DNA of 64,000 nt, taken from assembly GCF_015350995.1 (NCBI RefSeq), contig NZ_JADKRW010000006.1, positions 1-64,000 of the forward strand, written 5' to 3'. The notes beneath the pieces were generated by a model. The model saw only the letters and a program-made list of their open reading frames with translations, was not told where the DNA came from and made no database searches. How positions within the stretch are numbered: the stretch's first letter is position 1; each line of letters opens with the position of its first letter. Both the position numbers and the translations under genes were made by a program. Of the stretch, positions 46,401 through 56,415 are shown piece by piece. Origin of the DNA: Curtobacterium sp. VKM Ac-1393 (GTDB lineage Bacteria > Actinomycetota > Actinomycetes > Actinomycetales > Microbacteriaceae).

Positions 46401-47777
46401 ATGTCCGATTGGCAGACGCCGGGCAGTGGACGGCAGGGCGCCGACCAGCAGGGTGCCGGGCAGCAGGGCTCCGGGCAGCAGGGCGCGTGGCAGGGGCAGC
46501 CGGGAGGCCCGCCCCGCTTCTCCGCGCCGCCGCCGCCCGCCGCGGGGCCGGGTCGACCGCCCGGCAGCCGACCCCCTGCCGGCTCGCGTCCGGTGATCCC
46601 CCTCCGCCCCCTCGGGTTCGGCGACGTGCTCGGCGGCGCGTTCACGGTCTTCCGCCGCAACGCCCGCGTGCTACTGCTCTGGAGCGTGCTGCTCAGCGGC
46701 GTGCTCGGGCTGCTCTCCACGCTCGTCAGCACGTTCGGCCAGCAGGCGCTGCAGTCGCGGATGATGACGGCGTTCGACGGCAGCGGTGGTGGCGACACGA
46801 TCGTCGCGGGCTCGGTGACGCTGTGGATCCTTCTGACGATCGGCCTGCCGTTCCTGGCGTACCTCGGTCGCGGGTTCCTCGTCGCTCCCGTCGCCGCGGA
46901 CACCGGGCAGCGCGTGCTCGGACGACGGGCGACGTTCCGCGGCCTGTGGGCGCTCCTCGCCGGTCGCCGGTGGTCCGTCGTCGCGTGGATGCTCGTGCAG
47001 GTCGGCGCCGGCCTGGTGATCGGGATCGCCGTCGCCCTGGTGTTCTTCGGGTTCTTCGCAGCGCTCGGTGCCGGGGGCTCGGGCGCCGGGTGGTTCGTCC
47101 TGGCGGCCTTCGTGATGGTGCTCGGCTTCGGTGTCGTGCTCACGTGGCTCGGCATCCGGTTCGCCTTCACCGTGCCGACCATCGCGCTCGAGGGCCGACC
47201 GGTCTTCGCGGCGGCCGCGCAGTCGTGGCGGCTCACCCGCGGGGCGTTCTGGCGGACCTTCGGCATCCTGCTGCTCGTGCAGGTGATGTTCGGGGTCGCG
47301 GCGTCGATCGCCTCGGCGCCGCTCACCATCGGTGCCGTGCTCGTCGGCGGCGTGTTCGACCCGCTCGGGCAGACCGGCGCGTCCTCCGGCGTCGGCGCCG
47401 GCGCCCTCGTCGCGATCGTCATCGGCAGCCTGCTCGCCATCGCGGTGCAGTGCATCACCGACGTGCTGAGCGCCGCGGTGGTGACGTTCCTGACCATCGA
47501 CCGGCGGATCCGGACCGAGGCCCTGGACCAGCGGATCGCGTCGCACCTGGACACCGGGCAGCCGTCCGACCCGTTCGCCCCGTCGGCACCGGTGGCCCGT
47601 CCGCCGTGGCAGCAGCAGCCGTGGACCGGGCAGCAGCCGTGGACCGGACAGCAAGCCCAGCAGCCATGGCCCGGGCAGCAGGCCCAGCAGCCATGGCCCG
47701 GGCAGCAACCGCCGCAGCAGCAGTGGCCGGCTCCCCCGCAGCAGGGACAGCACCGCCCACCGGACGGACGCGCATGA
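46401..47777 (+). CDS. multi-span membrane protein with Gln-rich ends
   Basis: 458 residues. The N-terminal 65 are Gly/Gln/Pro-rich (QQGAGQQGSGQQGAWQGQP). About six membrane spans follow at 80-390 with conserved helical text such as LGFGDVLGGAFTVFRRNARVLL and SWRLTRGAFWRTFGILLLVQ, like the glycerophosphoryl-diester-phosphodiesterase-membrane-domain type proteins. The C-terminus is a PWPGQQAQQ repeat. Function unknown; it opens the MoxR/DUF58 cluster and overlaps the next gene by four bases. Divergent from mtrA. Confidence 0.82.
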   Translation: MSDWQTPGSGRQGADQQGAGQQGSGQQGAWQGQPGGPPRFSAPPPPAAGPGRPPGSRPPAGSRPVIPLRPLGFGDVLGGAFTVFRRNARVLLLWSVLLSGVLGLLSTLVSTFGQQALQSRMMTAFDGSGGGDTIVAGSVTLWILLTIGLPFLAYLGRGFLVAPVAADTGQRVLGRRATFRGLWALLAGRRWSVVAWMLVQVGAGLVIGIAVALVFFGFFAALGAGGSGAGWFVLAAFVMVLGFGVVLTWLGIRFAFTVPTIALEGRPVFAAAAQSWRLTRGAFWRTFGILLLVQVMFGVAASIASAPLTIGAVLVGGVFDPLGQTGASSGVGAGALVAIVIGSLLAIAVQCITDVLSAAVVTFLTIDRRIRTEALDQRIASHLDTGQPSDPFAPSAPVARPPWQQQPWTGQQPWTGQQAQQPWPGQQAQQPWPGQQPPQQQWPAPPQQGQHRPPDGRA

Positions 47778-48415
47778 CGGCGGTCGACCCCGACGAGGCC
47801 CGCCGCCTGCTCGAACGCGAACTCGACCGGTCGGCGTACGACGGCGCGCACGTGACGTGGTGGGACCGCGCGTCCCGCTCGTTCCTCGACTGGCTGGGGT
47901 CGCTCCGGGCCGACGGACTCGACTCCCCCGTCGCCGCCCGCACGGCCCTGGTGATCGCGATCGTGGTGCTCGTCGCCGTCGTCGTGCTCGTCGTGGTCGC
48001 CCGCGGACTCCCCCGACGTCGCGCCCGCACCGCAGAAGACGACACTGGCGGGGTGTTCGACGACGACGACCTGCGCTCCGCCCGCGAACTGCAGGGCGCC
48101 GCCCAGGCGGCACTGCGTCGGGGTGACTGGTCCGCCGCGGTGCTCGACGGCTTCCGCGCGATCGCCCGAGGGCTCGGTGAGCGCGACCTGGTGCCCGACG
48201 TCCCCGGTGCCACGGCCCGGACCATCGCGACGCGCGGTGCCGTGCCGTTCCCGGCGGCGACGGCGGCGCTCGACGACGCCGCGACGGCCTTCGACGCCGT
48301 CCGGTACCTCGGCGTCGATGCCGACGAGTCCACCGCGCGACGCGTCCTCGACACCGAACGGGCCGTCCGCCAGGCCCGGCCGGTCCGGTCGCCGGAGCCG
48401 GCGGTGCCCGCGTGA
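47774..48415 (+). CDS. DUF4129 domain protein
   Basis: 213 residues. One membrane span (ALVIAIVVLVAVVVLVVVA, about 57-76) with both flanks hydrophilic; the C-terminal DUF4129 part contains SARELQGAAQAALRRGDWSAAVLDGFRAIARGLGERDLV and TARTIATR. DUF4129 is often fused to transglutaminase-like proteins and linked to MoxR/DUF58 modules. ATGA overlap with the upstream gene and GTGA overlap with the next. Confidence 0.85.
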   Translation: MTAVDPDEARRLLERELDRSAYDGAHVTWWDRASRSFLDWLGSLRADGLDSPVAARTALVIAIVVLVAVVVLVVVARGLPRRRARTAEDDTGGVFDDDDLRSARELQGAAQAALRRGDWSAAVLDGFRAIARGLGERDLVPDVPGATARTIATRGAVPFPAATAALDDAATAFDAVRYLGVDADESTARRVLDTERAVRQARPVRSPEPAVPA

Positions 48416-49635
48416 GCGCCGTCACCACGGTGCCGCGCACGCCTGCGTCCGAGCCGGACCAGCGCGAGGGCAGACGGTTCCGGTTCGGCTTCTGGGCCGC
48501 CATCGTGCTCGTCGGGGTCGTGCTCGCGGTGCTCACGGCCGTGGTGCAGGGCGCCGAGCCGCCGGAGCGGCGCCCCCTCGACCCGACCTCGACGACCGCG
48601 AGCGGATCGGCGGCGCTGGTCCGTGTCCTCGAACAGCGCGGCACGGCGGTCTCGGTCACCGACAGCGCCGCCGACATCGACGGCGGCACGGTGTTCGTCG
48701 ACGACTCCGACGGGGTCCTCGACCCCGCCGTCGCTGCACGCATCGCGCGCACCGCGGAGCACGTCGTGCTGGTGGGGGTCGACTCGACGCCGTACGGGTC
48801 GTTCGGACTCGACGTCACGACGGCCACCGTGCCCGAGGGCGGCGACACCGTGTCCACCGTGTCCTGCGCCATCCCGGCGGCCGCGTCCGCCGCGCGGGTG
48901 TCCACCGACGGGTACGGCTACACCGTCGACGATCCCGACGCGGACCGGTGCGCACCGTCCGGCAGCGGCGACGACCGTGCCTGGGGCCTCGTCCGCACCA
49001 CCACCCGCGGCGGCGACGTCACACTCGTGGGCACCACGTCGGCCTTCCGGAACGACACCGTGACCACCGCCGGCAACGCCGCGCTCGCGCTCGGGTTGCT
49101 CGGCGCGGACGACACGCTCACCTGGTACACGCCGACCGTCGGTGCGCCGGACGCCGCTCCGACGCTCGGAGAGCTCGCCCCGCCGTGGGTGCCGAGCGGC
49201 ATCGCGCTGCTCGCCCTGGTCGCCGTCGCGGCCGCGGTGTGGCGCGGCCGACGGCTCGGACCACTGGTCGTCGAGCGGATGCCCGTGGTGGTCCGCGCCG
49301 CCGAGACCACCGAGGGCCGGGCCCGGATGTACGCCAGGACCCACGACCGCACCCACGCCCTGGACACCCTGCGCGTCGCCGCGGTGCGTCGGATCGGTCG
49401 CCTGCTCGGGCTCCCCCGTTCCGCGCACGTCGACGACGTCGTCCGCGCCGCCGCCCGCGCGACCGGCATCCCCCACGACCGCGTCGGCGCCGTCCTCGTC
49501 GGCGGCCCGACCACCGACGACCGCGCACTCGTCGACGGCACGAGCGCGCTCGACGAACTCGAACGGGCCGTCCGACGAGCCACCTCCGGCGACCGTCCCA
49601 GCACCGACCACGACCGACCAGGAGCACGACCGTGA
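48412..49635 (+). CDS. DUF4350 domain membrane protein
   Basis: 407 residues. A membrane span at 25-45, then an outer-face DUF4350 domain (TASGSAALVRVLEQRGTAVSVTDSAADIDGGTVFVDD; VTLVGTTSAFRNDT), a second span near 260-280, and a cytoplasmic tail. It resembles a class-I glutamine-amidotransferase-like fold without catalytic residues. Overlaps by four bases on each side. In related genomes it always belongs to the MoxR/DUF58 set; its job is unknown. Confidence 0.86.
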   Translation: MSAVTTVPRTPASEPDQREGRRFRFGFWAAIVLVGVVLAVLTAVVQGAEPPERRPLDPTSTTASGSAALVRVLEQRGTAVSVTDSAADIDGGTVFVDDSDGVLDPAVAARIARTAEHVVLVGVDSTPYGSFGLDVTTATVPEGGDTVSTVSCAIPAAASAARVSTDGYGYTVDDPDADRCAPSGSGDDRAWGLVRTTTRGGDVTLVGTTSAFRNDTVTTAGNAALALGLLGADDTLTWYTPTVGAPDAAPTLGELAPPWVPSGIALLALVAVAAAVWRGRRLGPLVVERMPVVVRAAETTEGRARMYARTHDRTHALDTLRVAAVRRIGRLLGLPRSAHVDDVVRAAARATGIPHDRVGAVLVGGPTTDDRALVDGTSALDELERAVRRATSGDRPSTDHDRPGARP

Positions 49636-50639
49636 CCGACCTGCCAGCTGCCCCCGACCACACCCAGCACGACGACCGCGCGCCGCACGACCCCGGACTC
49701 CGCGACGCCTTCGGGCGGGTCCGCACCGAGGTCGCGAAGGCCGTCGTCGGGCAGGAGGGCGCGGTGTCCGGCATGATCGTCGGCCTCCTGGCGCAGGGAC
49801 ACGTCCTGCTCGAGGGCGTGCCCGGCGTCGCGAAGACCCTGCTCGTCCGGAGCCTGGCCGCCGCGATGTCCCTCGACACCAAGCGGATCCAGTTCACCCC
49901 GGACCTGATGCCCGGCGACGTCACCGGGTCACTCGTGTACGACGCCTCCACCGGGACGTTCCCGTTCCGCGAAGGCCCCGTCTTCACGAACGTCCTGCTC
50001 GCCGACGAGGTGAACCGCACGCCGCCGAAGACGCAGTCCGCCCTGCTCGAAGCGATGGAGGAACGCCAGGTCAGCGTCGACGGCGACGCCCGGCTGCTGC
50101 CCGACCCGTTCTTCGTCGCCGCCACGATGAACCCGATCGAGTTCGAGGGCACCTACACGCTGCCCGAGGCGCAGCTCGACCGCTTCCTGATGAAGCTGAC
50201 GCTCGACATCCCGCCGCGCGACGTCGAGTGGCAGGTCCTCCGCCGCCACGCCGACGGCTTCGTGCCGCGGGACGTCCGATCCGCCGGGATCACCCCCGTG
50301 GTGGGTGTCGACGAGGTCATCGCCGCGCAGCGCGCCGTCCGTGCCGTCGGCGCCCGCGACGACGTGCTCGCGTACATCGTCGACCTCGCCCGCGCCACCC
50401 GTCAGGCGCCGTCCGTCCGGGTCGGGGTCAGCCCGCGTGGTGCCACCGCCCTGCTCGCCGCGGCGAAGGCGTGGGCGTGGCTCACCGGCTACGACGCGAT
50501 CACGCCGGACCACGTGCAGGCGATGACCCTGCCGGTCTGGCGGCACCGGCTCCGGGTGGCCGCCGACGCCGAGCTCGAGGGCGTCGGCGGCGACGGGGTG
50601 CTGGAACAGGTGCTCGAACAGGTGCGGGTGCCGATCTAG
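49632..50639 (+). CDS. MoxR-family AAA+ ATPase
   Basis: 335 residues. Walker A GVPGVAKT at 63-70, Walker B with [23 protein letters not shown], sensor 1 [25 protein letters not shown] and sensor 2 [13 protein letters not shown]. MoxR ATPases act as chaperones that assemble or activate metalloenzymes or envelope complexes, usually with VWA/DUF58 proteins. GTG start inside a GTGA overlap with the DUF4350 gene. The stop shares its last base with the next start. Confidence 0.94.
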   Translation: MTDLPAAPDHTQHDDRAPHDPGLRDAFGRVRTEVAKAVVGQEGAVSGMIVGLLAQGHVLLEGVPGVAKTLLVRSLAAAMSLDTKRIQFTPDLMPGDVTGSLVYDASTGTFPFREGPVFTNVLLADEVNRTPPKTQSALLEAMEERQVSVDGDARLLPDPFFVAATMNPIEFEGTYTLPEAQLDRFLMKLTLDIPPRDVEWQVLRRHADGFVPRDVRSAGITPVVGVDEVIAAQRAVRAVGARDDVLAYIVDLARATRQAPSVRVGVSPRGATALLAAAKAWAWLTGYDAITPDHVQAMTLPVWRHRLRVAADAELEGVGGDGVLEQVLEQVRVPI

Positions 50640-51988
50640 TGGCGATCTCCGGCCGGTTCGTCGCGTTGCTCGCCGTCGCGATCGTGCCCACCGTGCTGCT
50701 CGCCAGCGGGTGGGCCGGTCTGGCGTGGGTCGTCGTCGTGGTGCTGGCCGCCGCCCTCGACGTGCTGCTCGCCGCCGACCTGACCCGGGTGCGCATCGAA
50801 CGGCGGATGCCACGGCTCGCGCGTCGGGACACCGCCGCCGACGGCACGCTCGTGCTCGCGAACGACGGCCGCCGGACGCTCCGCGGGGTCGTCCGCGACA
50901 TGTGGGAGCCGTCGGCCGGCCACCGCCCCCGACGGATCCGGATGACGGTCCCCGCGGGCGAACGGCGGACCGCCCGGATGCGGTTCACGCCGTTCCGCCG
51001 CGGCCGACGTCGCACGGACGGCGTCGCGGTCCGCGCGTTCGGGCCGCTCGGACTCGCCGCACGGCAGCGGGTCGTCGCGGCCCCCGGCGAGCTCGTCGTC
51101 ACCCCGCCGTTCCGCTCCCGACGACACCTGCCGTCACGACTGGCCCGGTTGCGGGAGCTCGACGGTGAGACCACGCTGCAGCTGCGCGGCCACGGCACCG
51201 AGTTCGACTCGCTGCGCGACTACGTCCGCGGCGACGACGTCCGCTCCATCGACTGGCGTGCGACCGCCAGGCGGCAAGACCTGGTCGTCCGGACCTGGCG
51301 CCCGGAGCGCGACCGGCGGGTCGTCGTGATCGTCGACGCCGGACGCGCGGGAGCCGGACGGGTCGGGGACGAACCACGCCTCGACACCTTCATCGAGTCC
51401 GCACTGCTCCTCGGCGCCCTGGCCGCGGCCGCCGGCGACCGGGTCGACCTGGCCGTCCTCGACGACACCGTCCACGATCGTGTGCACGGGGCGACCCGCA
51501 CCGACGTGGTCCAGCGCTTCGGGGAGGCCCTCGCGATGGCGGAACCCGGACTCGCCGCGACCGACTGGTCCGCGGTGCCGGCGCTCGTCGACTCGATCAC
51601 GACCTCACGGGCGCTCGTCGTGCTGGCGTCGAGCCTCGACTCCGTCGGCGCCTCGGGCGACCTGCTGGCGGTGCTGCCGCGGCTCACCCGGCGGCACGCC
51701 GTCGTGGTGACGAGCATCGAGGACCCGGCGGTGCACCGGACCGCACGCGGCGGGGTGGACCCGGCCACGACGATCCGCACGCCGCGGGGCGGACGGGTGC
51801 CGGGCCTCCCGTCAGCGGAACGCGACGTGTACCGGCGGGCCGCCGCCGAACGCACCCTGCTCGATGCCGACGGCGCCGCCGACGTCGCACGGCGCGCCGG
51901 TGCCGAGGTCGTGCGTGGCGCCCCGGAGGACGTCCCGCCGCTCGTCGCGGACGCGTACCTGCGCGCGAAGGCCGCCGGCCGGCTCTGA
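50639..51988 (+). CDS. DUF58 domain protein
   Basis: 449 residues. Two N-terminal membrane spans (about 8-48), a beta-rich region, then the DUF58 core [33 protein letters not shown] (about 190-223) leading into a VWA-like domain ([18 protein letters not shown]). It is the standard partner of MoxR. The GTG start uses the last base of the MoxR stop (TAGTG), an extreme overlap that forces coupling. Confidence 0.92.
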   Translation: MAISGRFVALLAVAIVPTVLLASGWAGLAWVVVVVLAAALDVLLAADLTRVRIERRMPRLARRDTAADGTLVLANDGRRTLRGVVRDMWEPSAGHRPRRIRMTVPAGERRTARMRFTPFRRGRRRTDGVAVRAFGPLGLAARQRVVAAPGELVVTPPFRSRRHLPSRLARLRELDGETTLQLRGHGTEFDSLRDYVRGDDVRSIDWRATARRQDLVVRTWRPERDRRVVVIVDAGRAGAGRVGDEPRLDTFIESALLLGALAAAAGDRVDLAVLDDTVHDRVHGATRTDVVQRFGEALAMAEPGLAATDWSAVPALVDSITTSRALVVLASSLDSVGASGDLLAVLPRLTRRHAVVVTSIEDPAVHRTARGGVDPATTIRTPRGGRVPGLPSAERDVYRRAAAERTLLDADGAADVARRAGAEVVRGAPEDVPPLVADAYLRAKAAGRL

Positions 51989-52001
51989 TCCGGACCGGAC
52001 G

Positions 52002-53000
52002 CTAGCCGGCGACCAGGGCGGAGGTGCCGCGCTCGAACTCCTCGACGTCGCCGCGCTCCCCCGCCCGGTACGCGCGACCGCCGAGCACCCACTGGTAGGC
52101 GAGGACCGCGACGAGGGCGACCGTGCCGATGCCGATCTTGATCGGCCACGGCCAGTCCTGGCGGGTGACGACGCCCTCGACCAGCCCGGACAGCAGCAGG
52201 GTCAGGGTCAGGCCGACCGCGATCGTGATGAGGGCGCGGCCGTCCTCGGCGAGGGCCTGTGCCCGGGTACGGTGCGGGCCGGGGGCGACCCACGACCAGA
52301 AGATCATGAGTCCCGCGCCACCGGCGAGGAAGATCGAGTACAGCTCGAGCTGCCCGTGCGGCGCGATGTACAGGAAGAAGTCGGCCAGGCGACCCTGCGA
52401 GTGCATGATCGCCGCGGAGACGCCGAGCCCGACGGCGTTCTGCATGATCGAGAACGGCACGAACACCCCCGTGATGCCGAACGCGACCATCGTCGCGGCG
52501 ATGTAGGCGTTGTTCGTCCAGACCTGCGCCGTGAACGCGCCGAGGCCGTGGTCGGAGTAGTAGTCGACGAAGTCCTGCGTGGCGTACTGGCGGAGTGCCT
52601 CCGGCGTGCCGAACGTCGCCGTCGCCCCCGGCGTCGTCGTGATCCAGACCGCGACGATCGCCCCGATCAGGGCGGTGGCCAGTGCGACCCAGATCGTCAC
52701 CCAGCGGATCCGGTAGAGCGCCGCGGGCAGCTGCCGGGTGAAGAACAGCGCGAGGGCCGTGAGGGGGTCCACCGGGGTGCCGGTGAAGCGGAGGCGAGCG
52801 CGGTACAGGATGAGTGAGAGCCGGTCGCCGGTCGCCGTGCGCGGCGCCGCACCGCGGATGCGCGCGAGGTCCGTGGCGGCCGCCTGGTAGCCGGAGACGA
52901 GCCGGTCGACGTCGGCGCCGGTGGCGTGCCGGGCGCGTGCGAGGCGGTCGAGTTCGTCCCACCGGTCGCGGTGCACCGCGTCGTAGGCGTCCAGGTCCAC
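52002..53000 (-). CDS. SpoIIM-like membrane protein
   Basis: 332 residues. A cytoplasmic N-terminus of about 90 residues rich in Arg/Asp (DAVHRDRWDELDRLARARHATG), then six membrane spans. The central GAFTAQVWTNNAYIAATMVAFGITGVFVPFSIMQNAVGLG is the stage II sporulation protein M (DUF95) signature. The protein is widespread in non-sporulating actinobacteria, usually next to RDD and DUF58 genes. GTG start at 53000 behind GAGGGGGAA. Convergent with DUF58 across 13 bases, divergent from RDD across 42. Confidence 0.9.
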   Translation of the reverse strand: MDLDAYDAVHRDRWDELDRLARARHATGADVDRLVSGYQAAATDLARIRGAAPRTATGDRLSLILYRARLRFTGTPVDPLTALALFFTRQLPAALYRIRWVTIWVALATALIGAIVAVWITTTPGATATFGTPEALRQYATQDFVDYYSDHGLGAFTAQVWTNNAYIAATMVAFGITGVFVPFSIMQNAVGLGVSAAIMHSQGRLADFFLYIAPHGQLELYSIFLAGGAGLMIFWSWVAPGPHRTRAQALAEDGRALITIAVGLTLTLLLSGLVEGVVTRQDWPWPIKIGIGTVALVAVLAYQWVLGGRAYRAGERGDVEEFERGTSALVAG

Positions 53001-53042
53001 GTGTTCCCCCTCGTGTCGGCCGACTTCCGACAGAATGATCCC

Positions 53043-53912
53043 ATGCCGAAGCCCCGCACGCCGCGCGACCTCGCCGACGCCCGCTTCTCGCTCGCCCTCG
53101 ACGAGACCAGCGACGAGCTCGTGGTCGGCGAGGCGGTCGCACTCGACGTGCAGCCGGCCGGCCTCGTGCTGCGACTGGCGGCGGCGCTCCTCGACGGCGT
53201 GTGCCTGATCGCCCTGTACCTGCTGCTGCTGTTCGGGGTGTCCCGGCTGTGGCCGCGCGGGGTCGACGAGGCGTGGGGCGCCGCCCTGGGCATCGCGCTG
53301 TTCGTCGCGGTGCTGGTCCTCGTTCCGGCCGCGGTCGAGACGGTCACGCGGGGCCGCAGTGTCGGCCGGTACGCCACCGGTACCCGGGTCGTCCGGGTCG
53401 ACGGCGGAGCGATCGGGTTCCGGCACGCGTTCACCCGCGCGCTCGCCGGGCTGTTCGAGCTCTGGATGACGTTCGGGTCCGTGGCGCTGCTCGTGGCGCT
53501 GTTCGGCAGCCGTCCGCGGCGCCTCGGCGACCTGCTCGCCGGCACGGTGGTGCAGCACGAGCGGCTGCCGAAGCACCGCGATCCCGAGGTGCTGCTGCCG
53601 CCGGAGCTGACGACGTGGGCCGCGGTCGCGGACGTCTCGGCGCTGCCGCAACGGCTCGAGAACCGGCTCGGCGCGTTCTTCCGTGGTGCCGCCGTGATGC
53701 GCCCCGAGCTCCGGGAGTCCGCTGCCCGCGCACTGGCCGCGGACGTCGCGCCGTTCGCGCACCCGGTGCCGCCGGTCCCCGCCGAGGTGTTCCTGGCCGG
53801 GGTCGTCGTGCTGCGACGCGGGCGGGACGTGCGGGCGATGCGCTCCCGCGTCGAGCTGCTCACCGCGGCGGGGGCATCGGCGTCGGCGCGGCCGCCGGGC
53901 TTCCCGCGCTGA
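53043..53912 (+). CDS. RDD-family membrane protein
   Basis: 289 residues. The RDD domain (about 35-170) has two to three membrane spans: VLRLAAALLDGVCLIALYLLLLF, then the VETVTRGRSVGRYATGTRVV loop and the RRLGDLLAGTVVQHERL end motif. The C-terminal 100 residues are soluble. RDD proteins are poorly understood; some affect ion transport. The ATG lies at 53043 in a short shared promoter gap with the SpoIIM-like gene. Confidence 0.9.
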   Translation: MPKPRTPRDLADARFSLALDETSDELVVGEAVALDVQPAGLVLRLAAALLDGVCLIALYLLLLFGVSRLWPRGVDEAWGAALGIALFVAVLVLVPAAVETVTRGRSVGRYATGTRVVRVDGGAIGFRHAFTRALAGLFELWMTFGSVALLVALFGSRPRRLGDLLAGTVVQHERLPKHRDPEVLLPPELTTWAAVADVSALPQRLENRLGAFFRGAAVMRPELRESAARALAADVAPFAHPVPPVPAEVFLAGVVVLRRGRDVRAMRSRVELLTAAGASASARPPGFPR

Positions 53913-53990
53913 GGGCGGGCGCCGCGGGGCGGGGCCGCGCCGCGCGGCGCCGCGCCGGGCCGGGCCGGGCCGCGCGAGTAGCGCTACACC

Positions 53991-54048
53991 GCGGAACGGA
54001 CACAGCACCGCGGGATTGCGCGGTGCTGTGTCCGGAACCTGGTTCCGC
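53991..54048. repeat. palindromic intergenic element (family 2, copy B)
   Basis: A 15-bp stem GGACACAGCACCGCG/CGCGGTGCTGTGTCC (53998-54012 with 54019-54033) with a 6-base loop, flanked by GCGGAAC and GTTCCGC. Bases 54019-54049 equal 20533-20563. The preceding bases 53915-53985 are low-complexity GC-only sequence. Confidence 0.7.
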
Positions 54049-54083
54049 ACGACGGCCCGCCGCCCGCCCGCCCGCCGCCCGGC

Positions 54084-55562
54084 TCAGTAGCGGTAGTGCT
54101 CCGGCTTGAAGGGGCCCTCGACCGGCACGCCGATGTACGCCGCCTGCTCCGGACGGAGCTCGGTCAGCTCCACCCCGAGGGCGCCGAGGTGCAGGCGCGC
54201 GACCTTCTCGTCCAGGTGCTTCGGCAGCACGTAGACCCCGGTCGGGTACTCGTCGCGACGGGTGTGCAGCTCGATCTGCGCCAGGACCTGGTTCGTGAAC
54301 GAGTTGCTCATCACGAACGACGGGTGCCCGGTGGCGTTGCCGAGGTTCATCAGACGGCCCTCGGACAGCACCAGGATCGCACGGCCGGTCGGCAGCCGCC
54401 ACTCGTGCACCTGCGGCTTGATCTCGACCTTCACGGCGCCGGGCAGCGACTCGAGCCCGGCCATGTCGATCTCGTTGTCGAAGTGTCCGACGTTGGCGAC
54501 GATGGCCAGGTGCTTCAGCCCGAGCATCTCGTCGACGCCCACGACGCCGAGGTTGCCCGTGCAGGTGATGACCATGTCGACGGTCTCGATGACGTCGGCC
54601 AGGCGCGCCACCTGGTAGCCGTCCATGGCGGCCTGCAGGGCGCAGATCGGGTCGACCTCGCTGACGATGACGCGGGCACCCTGCCCCCGGAGCGCCTCGG
54701 CCGCACCCTTGCCGACGTCGCCGTACCCGACGACGAACGCGACCTTGCCGCCCATCAGGACGTCGGTCGCGCGGTTCAGGCCGTCGGGCAGCGAGTGCCG
54801 GATGCCGTACTTGTTGTCGAACTTCGACTTCGTGACGGAGTCGTTCACGTTGATCGCCGGGAACCTCAGCTGCCCGTTCCGCGACAGTCCGTACAGGCGG
54901 TGGACGCCCGTGGTGGTCTCCTCGGTCACGCCCTGGACGTCCGCGGCGATGCGGGTCCAGCGGTCCGACGAGGTCTCGAGCGACGCGGCGACGGTGTCGA
55001 GCACGATCTTCCACTCGGTGCTCGCGTCGGCGTCGGCGACCGGGGCGGCACCGGCGGCCTCGGCATCGGCACCGGTGTGCACGAGCATGGTGGCGTCACC
55101 GCCGTCGTCGAGGATCAGGTTCGGGCCGGCCCAGTCGGCGCCGACCGCTGCGGCCTCGGCGGTCCAGTCGAAGATGCGGCTGGTGCACCACCAGTACTCC
55201 TCGAGCGTCTCGCCCTTCCACGCGAACACGGGGACGCCGGCGGGGGCGTCCGGGGTGCCGGTCGGTCCGACCGCGATCGCCGCGGCGGCTTCGTCCTGCG
55301 TGGAGAAGATGTTGCAGCTCGCCCAGCGGACCTGTGCGCCGAGCGCGACGAGGGTCTCGATGAGGACGGCCGTCTGCACCGTCATGTGCAGCGACCCGGC
55401 GATGCGCGCACCCGCGAGCGGCTGCGACGCGCCGAACTCCTCGCGCAGGGACATCAGACCCGGCATCTCGTTCTCGGCGAGGCGGATCTGGTGGCGGCCC
55501 GCCTCGGCGAGGGAGAGGTCGGCGACGCGGTACGGGGCTGCGGTCTGGGCTGCGGTGGGCAT
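54084..55562 (-). CDS. ahcY: S-adenosylhomocysteine hydrolase
   Basis: 492 residues. NAD-binding [17 protein letters not shown], the catalytic [22 protein letters not shown] stretch and the C-terminal PEHYRY. The insert of about 40 residues typical of longer (actinobacterial) forms is present. It hydrolyses S-adenosylhomocysteine to adenosine and homocysteine, which restarts the methyl cycle. The ATG at 55562 gives a normal N-terminus; a start at 55622 would add an untypical 20 residues. No SAH riboswitch is evident upstream. Confidence 0.96.
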   Translation of the reverse strand: MPTAAQTAAPYRVADLSLAEAGRHQIRLAENEMPGLMSLREEFGASQPLAGARIAGSLHMTVQTAVLIETLVALGAQVRWASCNIFSTQDEAAAAIAVGPTGTPDAPAGVPVFAWKGETLEEYWWCTSRIFDWTAEAAAVGADWAGPNLILDDGGDATMLVHTGADAEAAGAAPVADADASTEWKIVLDTVAASLETSSDRWTRIAADVQGVTEETTTGVHRLYGLSRNGQLRFPAINVNDSVTKSKFDNKYGIRHSLPDGLNRATDVLMGGKVAFVVGYGDVGKGAAEALRGQGARVIVSEVDPICALQAAMDGYQVARLADVIETVDMVITCTGNLGVVGVDEMLGLKHLAIVANVGHFDNEIDMAGLESLPGAVKVEIKPQVHEWRLPTGRAILVLSEGRLMNLGNATGHPSFVMSNSFTNQVLAQIELHTRRDEYPTGVYVLPKHLDEKVARLHLGALGVELTELRPEQAAYIGVPVEGPFKPEHYRY

Positions 55563-55667
55563 GTCCGCCAGTCTTCCATGCCGGGAGGCGCGGGTCCCCA
55601 GCCGACGTCGGTCACGCCCCACGGGCCTCCCCGGCCACCGCCGCTGGTGCGTTGCGGACGCCAGCCG

Positions 55668-55883
55668 TCAGTCGGTCTCGCGCTGCAGCGGCTCGCGCCG
55701 CACCACCTGCCAGCCGCGCGGCACGCGCAGGCCGGCGGCGTGCCGGGCGCACAGGTCGTACCCGTGCGGTTCGACCCGCGTGGAGAGCGGTCCGACCACG
55801 ACCATGGAGTCGCCGTAGTCGTACGTCAGGGTCGCCGAAGCGCTCGCGGCGCACGCGACCTTGCTGCAGATCCTCACGTCCAT
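55668..55883 (-). CDS. DUF3499 family protein
   Basis: 71 residues. The family pattern is complete: RICSKVACAASASATLTYDY near the N-terminus, GPLSTRVEPHGYDLCARHA, and PRGWQVVR. The cysteines (5, 10, 45) with His48 suggest a zinc ribbon. It is conserved across actinobacteria beside the zincin-like gene; function unknown. A TAGGCT hexamer lies 10 bases before the ATG. Confidence 0.88.
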   Translation of the reverse strand: MDVRICSKVACAASASATLTYDYGDSMVVVGPLSTRVEPHGYDLCARHAAGLRVPRGWQVVRREPLQRETD

Positions 55884-55940
55884 GTCGTCGGTGAGCCTAG
55901 CGGAGCACCCGGCAGCGCCCGGCAGCACCCGGTGCGCGCG

Positions 55941-55946
55941 TACGAT
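55941..55946 (+). promoter_or_regulatory. -10 hexamer TACGAT, leaderless layout (zincin-like gene)
   Basis: Six bases from TACGAT to the ATG at 55953. Confidence 0.4.
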
Positions 55947-55952
55947 GTGGGG

Positions 55953-56393
55953 ATGCGTCGCAATCCTCGCCTCGTCACCCCGATCGACCGCGGTCGAGGC
56001 CGGTCCCGGCACGGACGCGGCGGGCGGTCGAGCGTGACCGGTCCCGAACTCGCACCGATCACCACCCGTGCCGAGGCGTTCGACCGCATCGTCGGCGACA
56101 GCGCGCACTACCTGGTCGGTCTGTGGCCGGAGGAACTGGCAGGCGTGGTGTTCCAGGTGGCGGACATGCCGAGCGACGTGACCCTGCCGGACGCGATGCC
56201 ACGGTGGCGCATCGACCGCGACACCCGACGGGTCACGGTGTTCCGGATCCCCGTCGAGCGGGTGAACCGGAGCCCGGAGAAGGACGACGCGGACCGCCGC
56301 ATCATCATCGAGACGGCCGTGTTCCGCGCCGTCGGCGAACTCATCGGCAAGGACCCGTGGGACCTGGCGCCGGACCGCTACCGGCACTGGTGA
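55953..56393 (+). CDS. metallopeptidase (zincin)-family-like protein, active site not visible
   Basis: 146 residues. A basic N-terminus (RGRGRSRHGRGGRSS) leads to a domain related by its text to the Rv3259/PF06262-type family (IVGDSAHYLVGLWPEELAGVVFQVADMP; VTVFRIPVERVNRSPEK). The C-terminal helix, where a zincin would hold HExxH, reads RRIIIETAVFRAVGELIG, so the protein cannot be a zinc peptidase in the usual way. Divergent from DUF3499. Role unknown. Confidence 0.78.
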   Translation: MRRNPRLVTPIDRGRGRSRHGRGGRSSVTGPELAPITTRAEAFDRIVGDSAHYLVGLWPEELAGVVFQVADMPSDVTLPDAMPRWRIDRDTRRVTVFRIPVERVNRSPEKDDADRRIIIETAVFRAVGELIGKDPWDLAPDRYRHW

Positions 56394-56415
56394 CGACGCG
56401 GCACCGCCGCGTGCG

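Noticed and set aside
53913..53990. GC-only run after the RDD gene as a possible origin or structured RNA
   Set aside because: It is a low-complexity mix of GGGCC/GCGCC units without a conserved motif or defined stem; treated as simple sequence beside the family 2 repeat.
55563..55667. Possible SAH riboswitch upstream of the SAH hydrolase gene
   Set aside because: The gap is only 105 bases, and I could not find the conserved SAH-riboswitch core. A covariance-model scan would settle it.
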